DNA of 64,000 nt, from contig NZ_PYFT01000001.1 of NCBI RefSeq assembly GCF_003023845.1, positions 6,696,001-6,760,000 on the forward strand, written 5' to 3'. This DNA is from Adhaeribacter arboris. GTDB taxonomy: Bacteria; Bacteroidota; Bacteroidia; Cytophagales; Hymenobacteraceae. The position numbers and the translations under genes were made by a program. Under the pieces are notes generated by a model. That model was given only the letters and a program-made list of their open reading frames with translations. It ran no database searches and was not told the DNA's origin. This document shows positions 9,287-17,227 of the stretch, piece by piece; the stretch's first letter is position 1; every line of letters starts with the position of its first letter.

Positions 9287-9985
9287 ATGAATACTCATTT
9301 TCAGGCGGATACCCTGCCATTTATCACTGACCTAAAAAATAACAACGACCGTAATTGGTTTCAGGAAAATAAAAAACGGTACGACCTGGCGCGAGAAGAT
9401 TTTTTATCTTTTGTAGCTGAATGGATAAAAGGCATAGCCTCTTTCGACGAAAGCGTGGCGGATCAAAAAGCCAATGAAATTGTTTTCCGGATTTACCGGG
9501 ATGTACGATTCTCGAACGATAAACGACCGTATAAAGATCATTTCGGGGCCTACCTGGCACCAGGTGGCCGCAAATCAGTTTATCCGGGTTACTATTTTCA
9601 TTTAAGTCCGGGTAACCAGTCTTTTATGGGTGGGGGCTTATGGATGCCACCGGCTAATCATTTAAAGGCAGTGCGCCAAGAAATTGACTATAACTTTCAG
9701 GAATTCTTACATATTGTACAGGGTACGAGTTTTACCAACTGTTTTGGGCAGGAATTAGCCGGTGAAAAATTGAAAACTTCTCCCAAAGGGTACGATGCTA
9801 CTAACCCGGCCTTAGATTACCTGAAATATAAAAGCTGGGTAGCCACTCACTCGCTCCAGGACCAACAACTACTTCAACCTGATTTATTAGCTAACTGCCT
9901 GAAAATAGCGGAAGCTTTAAAGCCGCTAAAAGATTTTTTAATGCACCCCATGCTGGAAATAAGCGGCGGTACAGAAAGGGATTAA
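9287..9985 (+). CDS. DUF2461 (TIGR02453) family protein
   Basis: A 232-residue cytosolic protein that matches the DUF2461/TIGR02453 family over its whole length. Conserved landmarks are NNDRNWFQENKKRYD at the N-terminus, FRIYRDVRFSNDKRPYKDHFGA in two parts, and the central YPGYYFHLSPGNQSFMGGG. The biochemical role of the family is unknown. There is no signal peptide. The start is the ATG at 9287, directly after a G-free CAACTT-type repeat tract. Confidence 0.88.
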   Translation: MNTHFQADTLPFITDLKNNNDRNWFQENKKRYDLAREDFLSFVAEWIKGIASFDESVADQKANEIVFRIYRDVRFSNDKRPYKDHFGAYLAPGGRKSVYPGYYFHLSPGNQSFMGGGLWMPPANHLKAVRQEIDYNFQEFLHIVQGTSFTNCFGQELAGEKLKTSPKGYDATNPALDYLKYKSWVATHSLQDQQLLQPDLLANCLKIAEALKPLKDFLMHPMLEISGGTERD

Positions 9986-10012
9986 TTTTCTGAACGGTTA
10001 GTTTCTATGGAG

Positions 10013-11335
10013 CTACCCGGGTGGGTACTTTTTTTTATGATATTCTAGTATTTCCCAAATGAACCAGCCATAAACCAAAGCATATTCCAAGGCAGTCAGG
10101 TACAAGTTTTCGTGGTAAGTACGGGTTTGATAGGTAGCGTAAGACAAAACCGCGGCTCCCGACCAAACTAAAGCATACCGATAAGGCGTAAAAACACAAA
10201 GAGCCGCCAAGGTAGTTAAATACCAAGGGTGAACGGTTGTAGTCAGAAAAAAATAAACGCTTAAAGCAAACAGGAAACAGGTAGGTAAATTTTGTTCCGA
10301 AATTTGGCGGCTGCGGTACGCCATTACTAGTATAATTAAGAAAGTAACTAAAGATAAAACCGGCCCGAGAATGCCAATAATGTTGTAACCGAGCCAGATG
10401 GCGCCTAACCAACGAAAAACGTAATACACACTCGCATTAAATTCAAATTTCTGGAAGTATAAATCCAGGCTTTGCCAGATATTCTGAAATATTTCTTTTG
10501 ATAAAAATGGCAGGAACAAAAGCAGCAAAATGAATCCGGCGGCTCCAGTAAAGATGAAAAAATTCTTCCCCCCAAGTTTAGCTAACAAAAAAGGCAAAAA
10601 AATAAGGGGTATTAGTTTTACCCCAATAGCTAACCCAAATGCCCAACCGGATAGTAAAAGTTTATGCTGGCTTAATAAGTAAATGCTGGCCAACAAACAA
10701 CCCAAAACCAAGGCTTCGAAATGCAAGTTTCCGCTGAGTTCTACTATTACCAGAGGATTTAAGGCATACCATACTACCCGTTTAACCGGCATATGGTAGT
10801 GTAGTAAAAGTTTAATTATAAAATGAAGCGTACCTAATTCAGCAACAATCAGAATAAATCGCATACATACTACCATTCCCCAGTTACTTTCAGGAAAAAG
10901 CCAGGCACTAAAGGCGAAAATAAACTGACAAACCGGGGGGTAAACCGTAAAATAATGCGGCGAATTAAGCTGATGAAACAATTCTAAATTAATTCCCGAA
11001 ATCTGATTTAGCTGGGTGAGGTAAAAAGTTGGTAAATGTAAAAACGGATTTTCACCGGCTATTAACAAACGGCCGTCCCAAATAAACCGGAAATAATCGT
11101 CGGACAAAGCAGGCCAGGAAAACAGCAGCAAAAACCGGAAAAATATTGCCGTAGAAAGAATTACTTTCAGAGATAATGGCTGCCGTGCTAATTGAAAATA
11201 AGCCGCAAAACTTACCGTAAAAAAAAATAGTAGTTGAATAAAACTAGATCGCTCGGTAAAATAACCTAAGCCTAAGTAACTGGCCGCCGATACGAGCAGT
11301 AATAGAAGGGTAGTGCGGGATAAAGCAGTTGCCAT
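10013..11335 (-). CDS. GT-C fold mannosyltransferase-like integral membrane protein
   Basis: A 440-residue polytopic protein with about eleven hydrophobic helices. The acidic motif in the first large loop (ALSDDYFRFIWDGRLL, then AGENPF) is typical of polyprenyl-phosphate-sugar-dependent GT-C transferases such as the GT87/DUF2029 mannosyltransferases. It should transfer a sugar from a lipid-linked donor on the outer face of the inner membrane. It is the third gene of a minus-strand operon, six bases after a GT2 enzyme. The first gene of that operon resembles dolichol-phosphate-mannose synthase, the enzyme that would make such a donor. Confidence 0.75.
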   Translation of the reverse strand: MATALSRTTLLLLLVSAASYLGLGYFTERSSFIQLLFFFTVSFAAYFQLARQPLSLKVILSTAIFFRFLLLFSWPALSDDYFRFIWDGRLLIAGENPFLHLPTFYLTQLNQISGINLELFHQLNSPHYFTVYPPVCQFIFAFSAWLFPESNWGMVVCMRFILIVAELGTLHFIIKLLLHYHMPVKRVVWYALNPLVIVELSGNLHFEALVLGCLLASIYLLSQHKLLLSGWAFGLAIGVKLIPLIFLPFLLAKLGGKNFFIFTGAAGFILLLLFLPFLSKEIFQNIWQSLDLYFQKFEFNASVYYVFRWLGAIWLGYNIIGILGPVLSLVTFLIILVMAYRSRQISEQNLPTCFLFALSVYFFLTTTVHPWYLTTLAALCVFTPYRYALVWSGAAVLSYATYQTRTYHENLYLTALEYALVYGWFIWEILEYHKKKYPPG

Positions 11336-11341
11336 GCAGGT

Positions 11342-12820
11342 CTATCGGCTATGTTTCAGCGTTAAAATAAATACGCCGCTAAAACCCAAGGTGAGCATAA
11401 GGTGGTAAGGGAGCAGGCCATAATTCCGAAGGTGGAAAGCCAACAAAAAGCCCCCTAAAAAATAGAATGCAAACAAACCTTCCAGAAGAGTGAGCAGGTT
11501 AATGGAACCAGTACGATACGCGTTATTTTGCCAGGAATCAGTGGGTTTTTGCAAATTAAATTTAGGTGTCCGGATAAAGGGAGTTTTAATGCCTAAATAA
11601 CCTTCGAGTACCGCTAAGGCATTGTGCAGCGATAAACCTAAGGAAAAGGTAAGAAACCAGAAAAACCGGGGCAGAAACTTAAAAAAAGAAGTTATTCCTT
11701 TTTCGTTGGTTCGGCGAAAGGCAGTCCAGTAAAATAAAATTAAGCCAGCCAGGCTAACGAAAAAGAGGCTACCAACATTAAAGAAAAACTGAAATTGCGG
11801 CCAACGTTCCCAAATAAGCAGGGCGGGTAAGCTAAGGAAAGCAGAAAGGAAAATGCAAACAAAAATACTGCTATTCCCTAAATGGAAAAGTGCGTGTACT
11901 TTCGTTAACCAGGATTTATCCGATTGGAATACCTGCCCCAGATTTTTGCGGGCGGTTTCGGCGGCGCCTTTGGTCCAACGAAATTGCTGCGACTTTACGG
12001 CGGGCATGGTGGCGGGTAATTCAGCGGGTGCAATAATTTGTTCCAAATACCGGAATTCCCAGTTGCGGAGTTGGGCCCGGTAACTTAAATCCAGGTCTTC
12101 GGTAAGGGTGTCGGCTTGCCAGCCACCAGCATCCAAAATGCAGCTCTTTCGCCAGATACCACCCGTACCGTTAAAATTAATAAAAAAATGGCCGCAACTT
12201 CGTCCGGTTTGCTCGATAGTAAAATGGGCATTTAAGCCAAAAGCCTGCAGCTTGGTTAACAAGGAATAATTGCTGTTTAAATGTCCCCACCGCGTTTGTA
12301 CAACGCCCACCCGGGGATTACTGAACGGACTAAGCGTTTGGCGCAAAAAATCAGGTTCAGGTAAAAAATCAGCATCAAAAATAGCAATGAAGTCGCCGGT
12401 AGCCGTAGCTAAACCATGTTGCAAAGCACCCGCTTTAAAGCCGGAGCGGGTGGGGCGTTGGACGTGCGTTATAGCAAGGCCTTTTTCTCGGTAATAAGCA
12501 ACTTTGGCCGCAATTAGCATCCCGGTTTCATCCTCCGAATCGTCCAGTACCTGAATTTGTAATTTATTGGGGGGATAATTAAAAGCGGCTACTGCATCAA
12601 TCAGGCGTTCCACCACGTACCGCTCGTTGTAAACGGGTAATTGCACCGTAACCAAGGGTAATTCTTCTACAGATATAAGCAAAGAAGTTGAGTCAGTATT
12701 TTGCGCAGGCTGGCAACGCAGGTATAGGTAAACCAAATGCACTTGGACCAGGCTGTAGCAAAAGATAAAAGCCAGGCACAACCCATATACCAGCACCAAT
12801 AGTAAAGCCAGAATTGTCAT
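11342..12820 (-). CDS. Membrane GT2 glycosyltransferase, cellulose-synthase-like
   Basis: About 492 residues. An N-terminal membrane helix is followed by a processive-type GT2 domain with DDSEDET, FDADF, TEDLDLSYRA and the QxxRW motif (QQFRWTKG). Four or more hydrophobic helices follow after residue 300. This is the arrangement of cellulose-synthase-family and related bactoprenol-independent transferases. The exact polymer or acceptor is not clear. The ATG at 12820 is preferred over a GTG one codon upstream. It begins just after the stop of the upstream DPM-like gene, which indicates translational coupling. Confidence 0.82.
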   Translation of the reverse strand: MTILALLLVLVYGLCLAFIFCYSLVQVHLVYLYLRCQPAQNTDSTSLLISVEELPLVTVQLPVYNERYVVERLIDAVAAFNYPPNKLQIQVLDDSEDETGMLIAAKVAYYREKGLAITHVQRPTRSGFKAGALQHGLATATGDFIAIFDADFLPEPDFLRQTLSPFSNPRVGVVQTRWGHLNSNYSLLTKLQAFGLNAHFTIEQTGRSCGHFFINFNGTGGIWRKSCILDAGGWQADTLTEDLDLSYRAQLRNWEFRYLEQIIAPAELPATMPAVKSQQFRWTKGAAETARKNLGQVFQSDKSWLTKVHALFHLGNSSIFVCIFLSAFLSLPALLIWERWPQFQFFFNVGSLFFVSLAGLILFYWTAFRRTNEKGITSFFKFLPRFFWFLTFSLGLSLHNALAVLEGYLGIKTPFIRTPKFNLQKPTDSWQNNAYRTGSINLLTLLEGLFAFYFLGGFLLAFHLRNYGLLPYHLMLTLGFSGVFILTLKHSR

Positions 12821-12823
12821 CAC

Positions 12824-13515
12824 CTATAAATATCGGAAAATGGTAGTAATTATTTTATAACCGGCCAAAACGGTGCCTTTTACCGTGCCGGATATTTTAG
12901 AAAAACCAATTCTTTTCCGGTATTTAACGGGTACTTCCAGGCAGCGTAACTTAAGTTTTGTTGCTTTTAATTGCATTTCTACCGTCCAGCCGTAAGTGCG
13001 GTCCTGCATGTTAATTTTAAGTAAAGCGTCCGTACGGATTGCCCGAAAAGGGCCTAAGTCGGTGAAACGCGCACCATAAAAAAGCGCAGCAGCGTAGTGG
13101 CCAGCCAGTTTCCAAAAATTTGCTGCGGCAGCATGGCTCCCTTTTCTCTCTGACCCAACGCCCGCGAACCAATTACCAAATCGGCCCGGTTCTCTAAAAT
13201 GGGTTGAACTAATAAGGGCATTTCTTCCGGGTAGTCCGAATAATCGCCATCAATAAACACAATAATTTCGGATTGTTCCGCCAGTGGTTTACTCACGACG
13301 TAATGGATACCGGTGAGGCAGGCATTACCATAACCAGGTTCCGGAGCAAATAAAACAGTAGCACCTGCAGCTTGGGCAACGGCCGCGGTATTATCCGTAG
13401 AATTATTATTTACTACAATTATTTCGGTTACGAGAGTAAGAGGAATAGCCTGAATCACCTGAGCAATTGATTTTTCTTCGTTGTAAGCAGGAATGATAAC
13501 GTGAATAAGAGGCAT
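12824..13515 (-). pseudogene. DPM1-like GT2 glycosyltransferase, frameshifted at a T6 run
   Basis: The N-terminal 150 residues are a clear GT2 domain (HVIIPAYNEEKSI, VVNNNSTDNT, FIDGDYSDYPEE, VIGSRAL) of the polyprenyl-phosphate mannosyl/glucosyl transferase type. The frame then breaks at positions 13078-13083, where the coding strand has six Ts. With one additional T the frame would continue as RFFYGARFTDLGP, the expected family sequence, into the C-terminal part (GWTVEMQLKATKLKL) that ends at 12824. It could be a true mutation, a sequencing error in a homopolymer, or a site rescued by polymerase slippage. It is the first gene of the glycosyltransferase operon. Confidence 0.8.
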
Positions 13516-13657
13516 GCCGGCAGAAATAAACCTGCGTAAAGATGAATAAATTAACGCAACTCTGAAACCGTAAGCAGATTTATCGGTTATATAACAGGTA
13601 AAAATTTAAGCGGCGCTCATGGCCACTACCTAACCTATACCTATTCATTTGCTAATT

Positions 13658-14128
13658 ATGTTACAACCAGGAACTGCGGCTCCCGACTTTGAATTGAAAA
13701 ATGCCCAAGGCGAAACGTTTCGCTTAGCCGATTTACGCAATCGTAAAAACGTGGTGTTGTATTTTTATCCTAAAAACGATACGCGCGGGTGCACGGCAGA
13801 AGCTTGCTCTTTCCGGGATCAATTTGAAATTTTTCAGGAACAAGGTGCCGAAGTAGTAGGTGTTTCTTCGGATAATTCAGCATCGCACCAAAAGTTTTCG
13901 GCCAAATACCAGTTACCTTTTACCTTGTTAAGTGATCCGGGAGGTAGAGTTGCCAAAATGTACGGAGTACCTAAAACCTTGGGCCTTATTCCGGGTCGCG
14001 CTACCTTCGTAATTGATAAATCAGGAGAAATAAAATATGCCTTTAACTCCCAACTAAAACCATTGGAGCATGTGCAAAATGCTCTAAAAATTCTGCAGCA
14101 ACTTCCGGCTGCTAGCACGGAGCAGTAA
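13658..14128 (+). CDS. bcp: Thioredoxin-dependent thiol peroxidase (Bcp/PrxQ peroxiredoxin)
   Basis: A 156-residue peroxiredoxin that reduces hydroperoxides with electrons from thioredoxin. The active site reads DTRGCTAEAC, with the peroxidatic Cys and the second Cys five residues later, as in atypical two-Cys PrxQ enzymes. The usual Pro before the Gly-Cys pair is replaced by Arg. The motif ATFVIDKSGEI near the C-terminus is also typical. The ATG at 13658 (MLQPGTAAPDF) is the likely start. A TTG three codons upstream is less likely. It is divergent from the glycosyltransferase operon. Confidence 0.93.
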   Translation: MLQPGTAAPDFELKNAQGETFRLADLRNRKNVVLYFYPKNDTRGCTAEACSFRDQFEIFQEQGAEVVGVSSDNSASHQKFSAKYQLPFTLLSDPGGRVAKMYGVPKTLGLIPGRATFVIDKSGEIKYAFNSQLKPLEHVQNALKILQQLPAASTEQ

Positions 14129-14348
14129 TTTAATACTCCATAAGTTAGTGTCTTGCTTTTGGAATTAGGAAGCAGCTTTTATGATGGTATTTTGTGCAAT
14201 TTATTCACCGAAAAGAATATTTTCTTTCTTCTTGTAGATTTTACAATTTAAAGCCGTATAATAGGCACTTTATCTGATTTTAGGGTTTACGTATTTGTGC
14301 ATTCAAGTTGCTTAAAAAATCAAACTTAAATTACCTCTACTCATTTGT

Positions 14349-15371
14349 ATGGTTTTAATAATTCAGTGGCGAAAGCCGGTATTATTAACTTTATTTTTAA
14401 TAAGCTTTCTGGTTAAAAACGCATGGTCCCAAACCCCGGCCGTGCCGGAAGTATTAGATGCCACCCTTACGGGTTATACCTATCCGTATCCGGTGCATTA
14501 TCTAAACCTGAAAATTGAAAACCAAGCCTGTCGCATGGCTTACATGGATGCCTTACCCGAGAAATTTAATGCTGCGCGACCCGTTATTTTGCTGCTACAC
14601 GGTAAAAACTTTATGGGAGCGTACTGGCGGCAAACCATTCGTTATTTTACCAGTCAGGGTTACCGGGTAATTGTACCCGACCAAGTTGGTTTCGGGAAAT
14701 CGTCTAAGCCTTCTTTACACTACAGTTTTCACCAACTAGCCACTAATACCCGGCAATTACTCGATACCCTAGGCGTAACCAAAGCCTTTTTAATTGGTCA
14801 TTCTATGGGTGGTATGCTAGCTACTCGCTTTGCCCTGATGTATCCGGAAATAGTGGTTAAACTAGTATTGGAAAATCCGATAGGGTTAGAAGATTACCGC
14901 GCCTTGGTGCCGTATACCCCGTTAGATATTGCCTATCAGAAAGAAGCTAAAACCACCGAAGAATCTATTCGGAATTATTTTAAAACGTATTTTCCGGAGT
15001 GGCAACCGGAATACGACGAATGGGTAAAAGTACCCGCCGCCCAAACGCGCAGTAAAGATTATACGGAAGTAGCTTTGGCTTCGGCCGAAACTTACGATAT
15101 GATTTACCAGCAGCCAATTATTTACGAGCTCGAACAATTACAAATGCCCACCTTGTTAGTAATAGGGCAAGCTGACCGGACGGTAGTAGGTAAAGCAAAC
15201 ATTAAAGATAAGGCCGTTTTGGCGAAAGCCGGTAATTACCCTAGTTTAGGCCGGAAAGCGGTCAACCAGATCAGAACCAGTAAATTAGTGGGTTTGCCCA
15301 ATGTAGGCCACATACCGCATTTACAAGTTCCGGAAGCTTTTCATAAGGCGGTTACCAGCTTTTTAAAATAA
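14349..15371 (+). CDS. Secreted alpha/beta-hydrolase
   Basis: A 340-residue protein with an N-terminal signal peptide (cleavage after WSQ near residue 28). The alpha/beta-hydrolase fold is shown by the LLHGKNF oxyanion-hole motif, the nucleophile elbow GHSMGGM, the acid strand TLLVIGQADRTV and the catalytic His in VGHIPHL. The substrate is unknown. A lid insertion lies between residues 190 and 250. Its stop codon is directly adjacent to the stop codon of the convergent 4Fe-4S gene, so no terminator fits between them. The 220 bases upstream hold no gene. Confidence 0.87.
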   Translation: MVLIIQWRKPVLLTLFLISFLVKNAWSQTPAVPEVLDATLTGYTYPYPVHYLNLKIENQACRMAYMDALPEKFNAARPVILLLHGKNFMGAYWRQTIRYFTSQGYRVIVPDQVGFGKSSKPSLHYSFHQLATNTRQLLDTLGVTKAFLIGHSMGGMLATRFALMYPEIVVKLVLENPIGLEDYRALVPYTPLDIAYQKEAKTTEESIRNYFKTYFPEWQPEYDEWVKVPAAQTRSKDYTEVALASAETYDMIYQQPIIYELEQLQMPTLLVIGQADRTVVGKANIKDKAVLAKAGNYPSLGRKAVNQIRTSKLVGLPNVGHIPHLQVPEAFHKAVTSFLK

Positions 15372-16718
15372 TTAACTCAAAATCCGGAGACTTTCCGGCG
15401 AAATGAGGGCGGTAGGTTGATAGCGCCCCTCCCGGGGGCCATTTTCGAGGTTTAAAACTCCTCTTGGGCAAACGGTAGCGCACATGCCGCAGCCAACGCA
15501 CGAAGCCCGGATGATAGGTTGACCTTGCTGCGCGTACCATCTTACGTCAATTCCCATTTCGCAGTAGGTAGAGCAATTACCGCAAGAAATACACTGCCCT
15601 CCATTAGTAGTGATTCGAAACCGGGAAAAATGTTTTTGCAGGATACCCAAATACGCGGCCATAGGGCAACCAAACCGGCACCAAACCCGCGAACCCATAA
15701 TCGGGTAAAAACCTACTCCAATTACCCCCGAAAAAATAGAACCTATAAAAAATCCGTAGGTTTGGGAAAATTCATTCGAAAGGCGACCCAGCAAGCCGCC
15801 GCCCATTATGGAATTAAGCCAAAGCAGTAAAGTGGTCAGGACGATAAAACCCAGAATAGGATAAATAATGGCTACTTCCCAGCGCCACGCAGCCCGGGAT
15901 TTGTCCGATAAATGCCGATACGGATCCCCGGCCGTTTCGGCCAGTCCGCCGCAGCCGCATACCCAACTGCAATACCAGCGTTTTCCAAAAAAATAAGTTA
16001 ATACCGGTACTCCAATTAAAGAGATTACGGCAGTCCAGAAAAGAAAGAATACGCCTAAAGCACCCGGCGTTTTAATTAAGTAATCTGCCGTGCCCGGAAA
16101 CAAATAATCATATTTTAAAGGCCAGAAGTAGGATAAATAAAATTCTGGTTGGTTCAACAGAATTAAAAAGTAAGGAATTAAGTAAGCCAGAACTAACTGG
16201 AAAAACATGACGGATAAGGTGCGGATAATTTGATACGGGCTATGACGGTATTTTAACAAAGCCCTAATTCCCATAATCAGGACGGCCAGCGTGTAAAAGG
16301 TGCCGTATAAAAACCAACGGTCGGCAGCAATTCCGCGCAACCAAAAACTCAGCGGGTCGATACTACGGATAAGACCAATCATTAAATCGGGCCACCAGTA
16401 TAGAGTTACGTAAAAGCCCGTTAAAAATATCCCGATAACCCAAGCAATGGTTCCCCGACTAGTAGAAGCCCGGAGCCAAATGCCATTATTTTTTACGCCC
16501 GGCTGGTTTTTAAAGTAAGTCCGCAAAAAGTAAACAAGTAAGGCAGTAATGCCAACTACTATTCCGGAGAACATAAATTTCTTCTCGCCCGCTGATTGAA
16601 AGCCGCTCAAAAAAATAAGTAGCAGCCCCAGGCCAAATCCGCTTAAAGTTAATTTTTGCAGCCAATCGGTTTCGTCCGTATACTGAACCGCCGTATTAAT
16701 TTTACCGTTTAATGCCAT
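15372..16718 (-). CDS. Polytopic membrane 4Fe-4S protein, NapH/CcoG-like
   Basis: 448 residues with about eight hydrophobic helices. A cytoplasmic CxxxCxC-type loop (WYCSWVCGCGG) is followed by a second WCRFGCPM loop, the arrangement of NapH/NosR/CcoG-type proteins. The C-terminus carries two 4Fe-4S motifs, CISCGNCSTYCEMGID and CVGCGMCATVCPRG. It probably moves electrons between the quinone pool and a periplasmic or membrane partner, which is not encoded nearby. It lies 26 bases after the small His-tailed membrane protein and is likely co-transcribed with it. Confidence 0.8.
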   Translation of the reverse strand: MALNGKINTAVQYTDETDWLQKLTLSGFGLGLLLIFLSGFQSAGEKKFMFSGIVVGITALLVYFLRTYFKNQPGVKNNGIWLRASTSRGTIAWVIGIFLTGFYVTLYWWPDLMIGLIRSIDPLSFWLRGIAADRWFLYGTFYTLAVLIMGIRALLKYRHSPYQIIRTLSVMFFQLVLAYLIPYFLILLNQPEFYLSYFWPLKYDYLFPGTADYLIKTPGALGVFFLFWTAVISLIGVPVLTYFFGKRWYCSWVCGCGGLAETAGDPYRHLSDKSRAAWRWEVAIIYPILGFIVLTTLLLWLNSIMGGGLLGRLSNEFSQTYGFFIGSIFSGVIGVGFYPIMGSRVWCRFGCPMAAYLGILQKHFSRFRITTNGGQCISCGNCSTYCEMGIDVRWYAQQGQPIIRASCVGCGMCATVCPRGVLNLENGPREGRYQPTALISPESLRILS

Positions 16719-16744
16719 GCGTTAAAGATACTTAAAATACTGGA

Positions 16745-16978
16745 TTAATGGTGGTGGTGATGATGCCCGTGCTGATCGTCGGGTTTGGTGTTATAATTTA
16801 TGATGGCTCCCACGATAAAAACGCCTAACCAGCAAGCATATAAAGCATTGTAACTGGCAATATGTTTATTGGTTAACAATAAAATAACGTGCGCGGCCAA
16901 AGTCATTATCAAACCGACCACGGCAATAAATTGGTAGGAGTTCATCTCCCGGAAATTATATAGCTTACTGGCTTTCAT
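16745..16978 (-). CDS. Small two-helix membrane protein with a natural hexahistidine tail
   Basis: A 77-residue protein with two hydrophobic helices (about 15-35 and 43-62) and a C-terminus ending DDQHGHHHHHH. The seven histidines sit at the extreme end and should bind a transition metal. It precedes the membrane 4Fe-4S gene by 26 bases on the same strand, which suggests a role in metal handling or assembly for that protein. This is inference from position only. I recognise no family. Confidence 0.7.
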   Translation of the reverse strand: MKASKLYNFREMNSYQFIAVVGLIMTLAAHVILLLTNKHIASYNALYACWLGVFIVGAIINYNTKPDDQHGHHHHHH

Positions 16979-17176
16979 ATTCTTTAAATTTAAAGCAATA
17001 GTTTAGAAAACGGATCTCGGTTATCCTTAACAGCTTTTTACCCAGATAAGTTAAATTACCAGTTATTGGTTTACCTAGTACACAAAAGAGCTAAAAGAAA
17101 TAGGAATTATTTAAAAGTATTTAATTGGATAGCCGATTTTACCAGAATGAATCAAATCTTGTTGCTTTCACAACAA

Positions 17177-17205
17177 AAAGGGGAACGATATACTCGTTCC
17201 CCTTT
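17177..17205 (-). terminator. Intrinsic terminator after the 1405-residue secreted protein
   Basis: A perfect 12-bp stem (17177-17188 with 17194-17205) and a five-base loop lie 22 bases downstream of the minus-strand stop codon. On the minus strand the stem is followed by a short T-rich stretch. The remaining bases between 16979 and 17176 show nothing else. Confidence 0.75.
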
Positions 17206-17227
17206 GCTATACCTAAATCGTTACCGC

